Below are positions 5,144 to 5,435 of a stretch of DNA of 5,435 nt, in pieces. The position numbers and the translations under genes were made by a program. Source of the DNA: Candidatus Bathyarchaeota archaeon B26-1 (GTDB lineage Archaea; Thermoproteota; Bathyarchaeia; Bathyarchaeales; B26-1); contig LUCD01000105.1 of NCBI GenBank assembly GCA_001593925.1, positions 1-5,435 on the forward strand, given 5' to 3'. Each line of letters starts with the position of its first letter. The first letter of the stretch is position 1. A model generated the notes under the pieces. That model saw nothing but the letters and a program-made list of their open reading frames with translations. It ran no database searches and was not told the origin of the DNA.

Positions 5144-5435
5144 GGCGGCGGGTCACTGAGGCTCGACGCCCAGTTTTCACCGAGCCCCGGCAACCCCTCA
5201 CTCGCACCCGCACCCCCCTGAGCGCCGAACGTCCAGACTTAGGTTGCTCCCTCCCGGGCCTGGCCAGGTTCGTCTGGTAAACGTGGTGGCGGACCTCCCT
5301 ACGGAGGACGCCCCACGACCGCCGGCCCCAAGGGACGGGTGTTCACTGTTCGGTGGTTGAGGAGGCCCGGCGCTCTTAGACGCCTCACCTCAGCTTTCGG
5401 CCCGTCGTATAGGGGGTTTACGGTCGAGGCCTAGA
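5144..5435 (-). ncRNA. ffs: Signal recognition particle RNA (7S RNA), 5' end beyond the window
   Basis: SRP RNA is the scaffold of the signal recognition particle; with SRP19 and SRP54 it directs ribosomes making membrane and secreted proteins to the membrane. On the minus strand, helix 8 is clear: CCAGAC/GTCTGG (5272-5277 with 5233-5238) encloses CCAGGCCCGGGAGGGAGCA, which has the CAGG/AGCA symmetric loop bound by SRP54 and a GGGA (GNRA-type) tetraloop. Helix 6 is CCTCC-GTAG-GGAGG (5307-5294), with outer pairs GGCG/CGCC and CGTGG/CCACG; GTAG fits the GNAR loop bound by SRP19. Helix 5 is supported by ordered pairings: 5388-5393 with 5156-5161, 5372-5375 with 5182-5185, 5355-5359 with 5191-5195, and 5336-5341 with 5205-5210. 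The Alu-domain GUAA motif lies about 15 bases inside the edge, so helix 1 and part of helix 3 are missing, probably 20-40 bases. The 3' end near 5144 is estimated. Helix 7 is absent, as in archaea. Confidence 0.93.

Overview
The window reads as archaeal chromosome. Evidence: the left-edge tryptophanyl-tRNA synthetase has the archaeal/eukaryotic-type N-terminus. RNase HII, a TtuA/Ncs6-type tRNA thiolase with two zinc fingers, a PDZ-containing site-2 protease and a Pol-beta-fold nucleotidyltransferase with a C-terminal HTH all read as archaeal families. A/T-rich TATA-like boxes sit 20-60 bases upstream of starts. An SRP RNA with the archaeal features (long helix 5, helix 6 with a GNAR loop, helix 8) lies at the right edge. 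Arginine is mostly AGG/AGA and G+C is moderately high, which suits a thermophile. A TACK-type lineage (for example Bathyarchaeia, Caldarchaeales or Korarchaeia relatives) is a guess that the sequence alone does not prove.

Layout, left to right. 1-284 (-): the N-terminal 94 codons of trpS, cut by the window edge. 402-779 (-): a small four-helix membrane protein of unknown function. 780-1008: a divergent intergenic region with TATA-like boxes and an inverted repeat that includes the ribosome binding site of the next gene. 1009-1503 (+): MJ0936/YfcE-type metallophosphodiesterase, followed 31 bases later by rnhB, RNase HII (1535-2197, +). rnhB meets, stop against stop with no spacer, the tRNA 2-thiolation gene (2198-3130, -), which follows a site-2 protease (3161-4312, -) in a two-gene operon. 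A shared A/T-rich promoter near 4368-4380 separates that operon from a divergent nucleotidyltransferase gene (4419-5126, +). That gene converges on the SRP RNA (about 5144 to beyond 5435, -).

Taken together this is mostly housekeeping: translation (TrpRS, tRNA thiolation), protein targeting (SRP RNA), ribonucleotide removal (RNase HII) and membrane proteolysis. I see no mobile element, CRISPR array, toxin-antitoxin pair or obvious new defence system. The points most worth a second look are the SRP RNA itself, the Glu-to-Asp change in the catalytic motif of RNase HII, the zero-gap convergent gene end, a possible Shine-Dalgarno-sequestering leader before the phosphodiesterase, a repeated TATA-like palindrome inside the protease gene, and two poorly understood genes (the four-helix protein and the nucleotidyltransferase).
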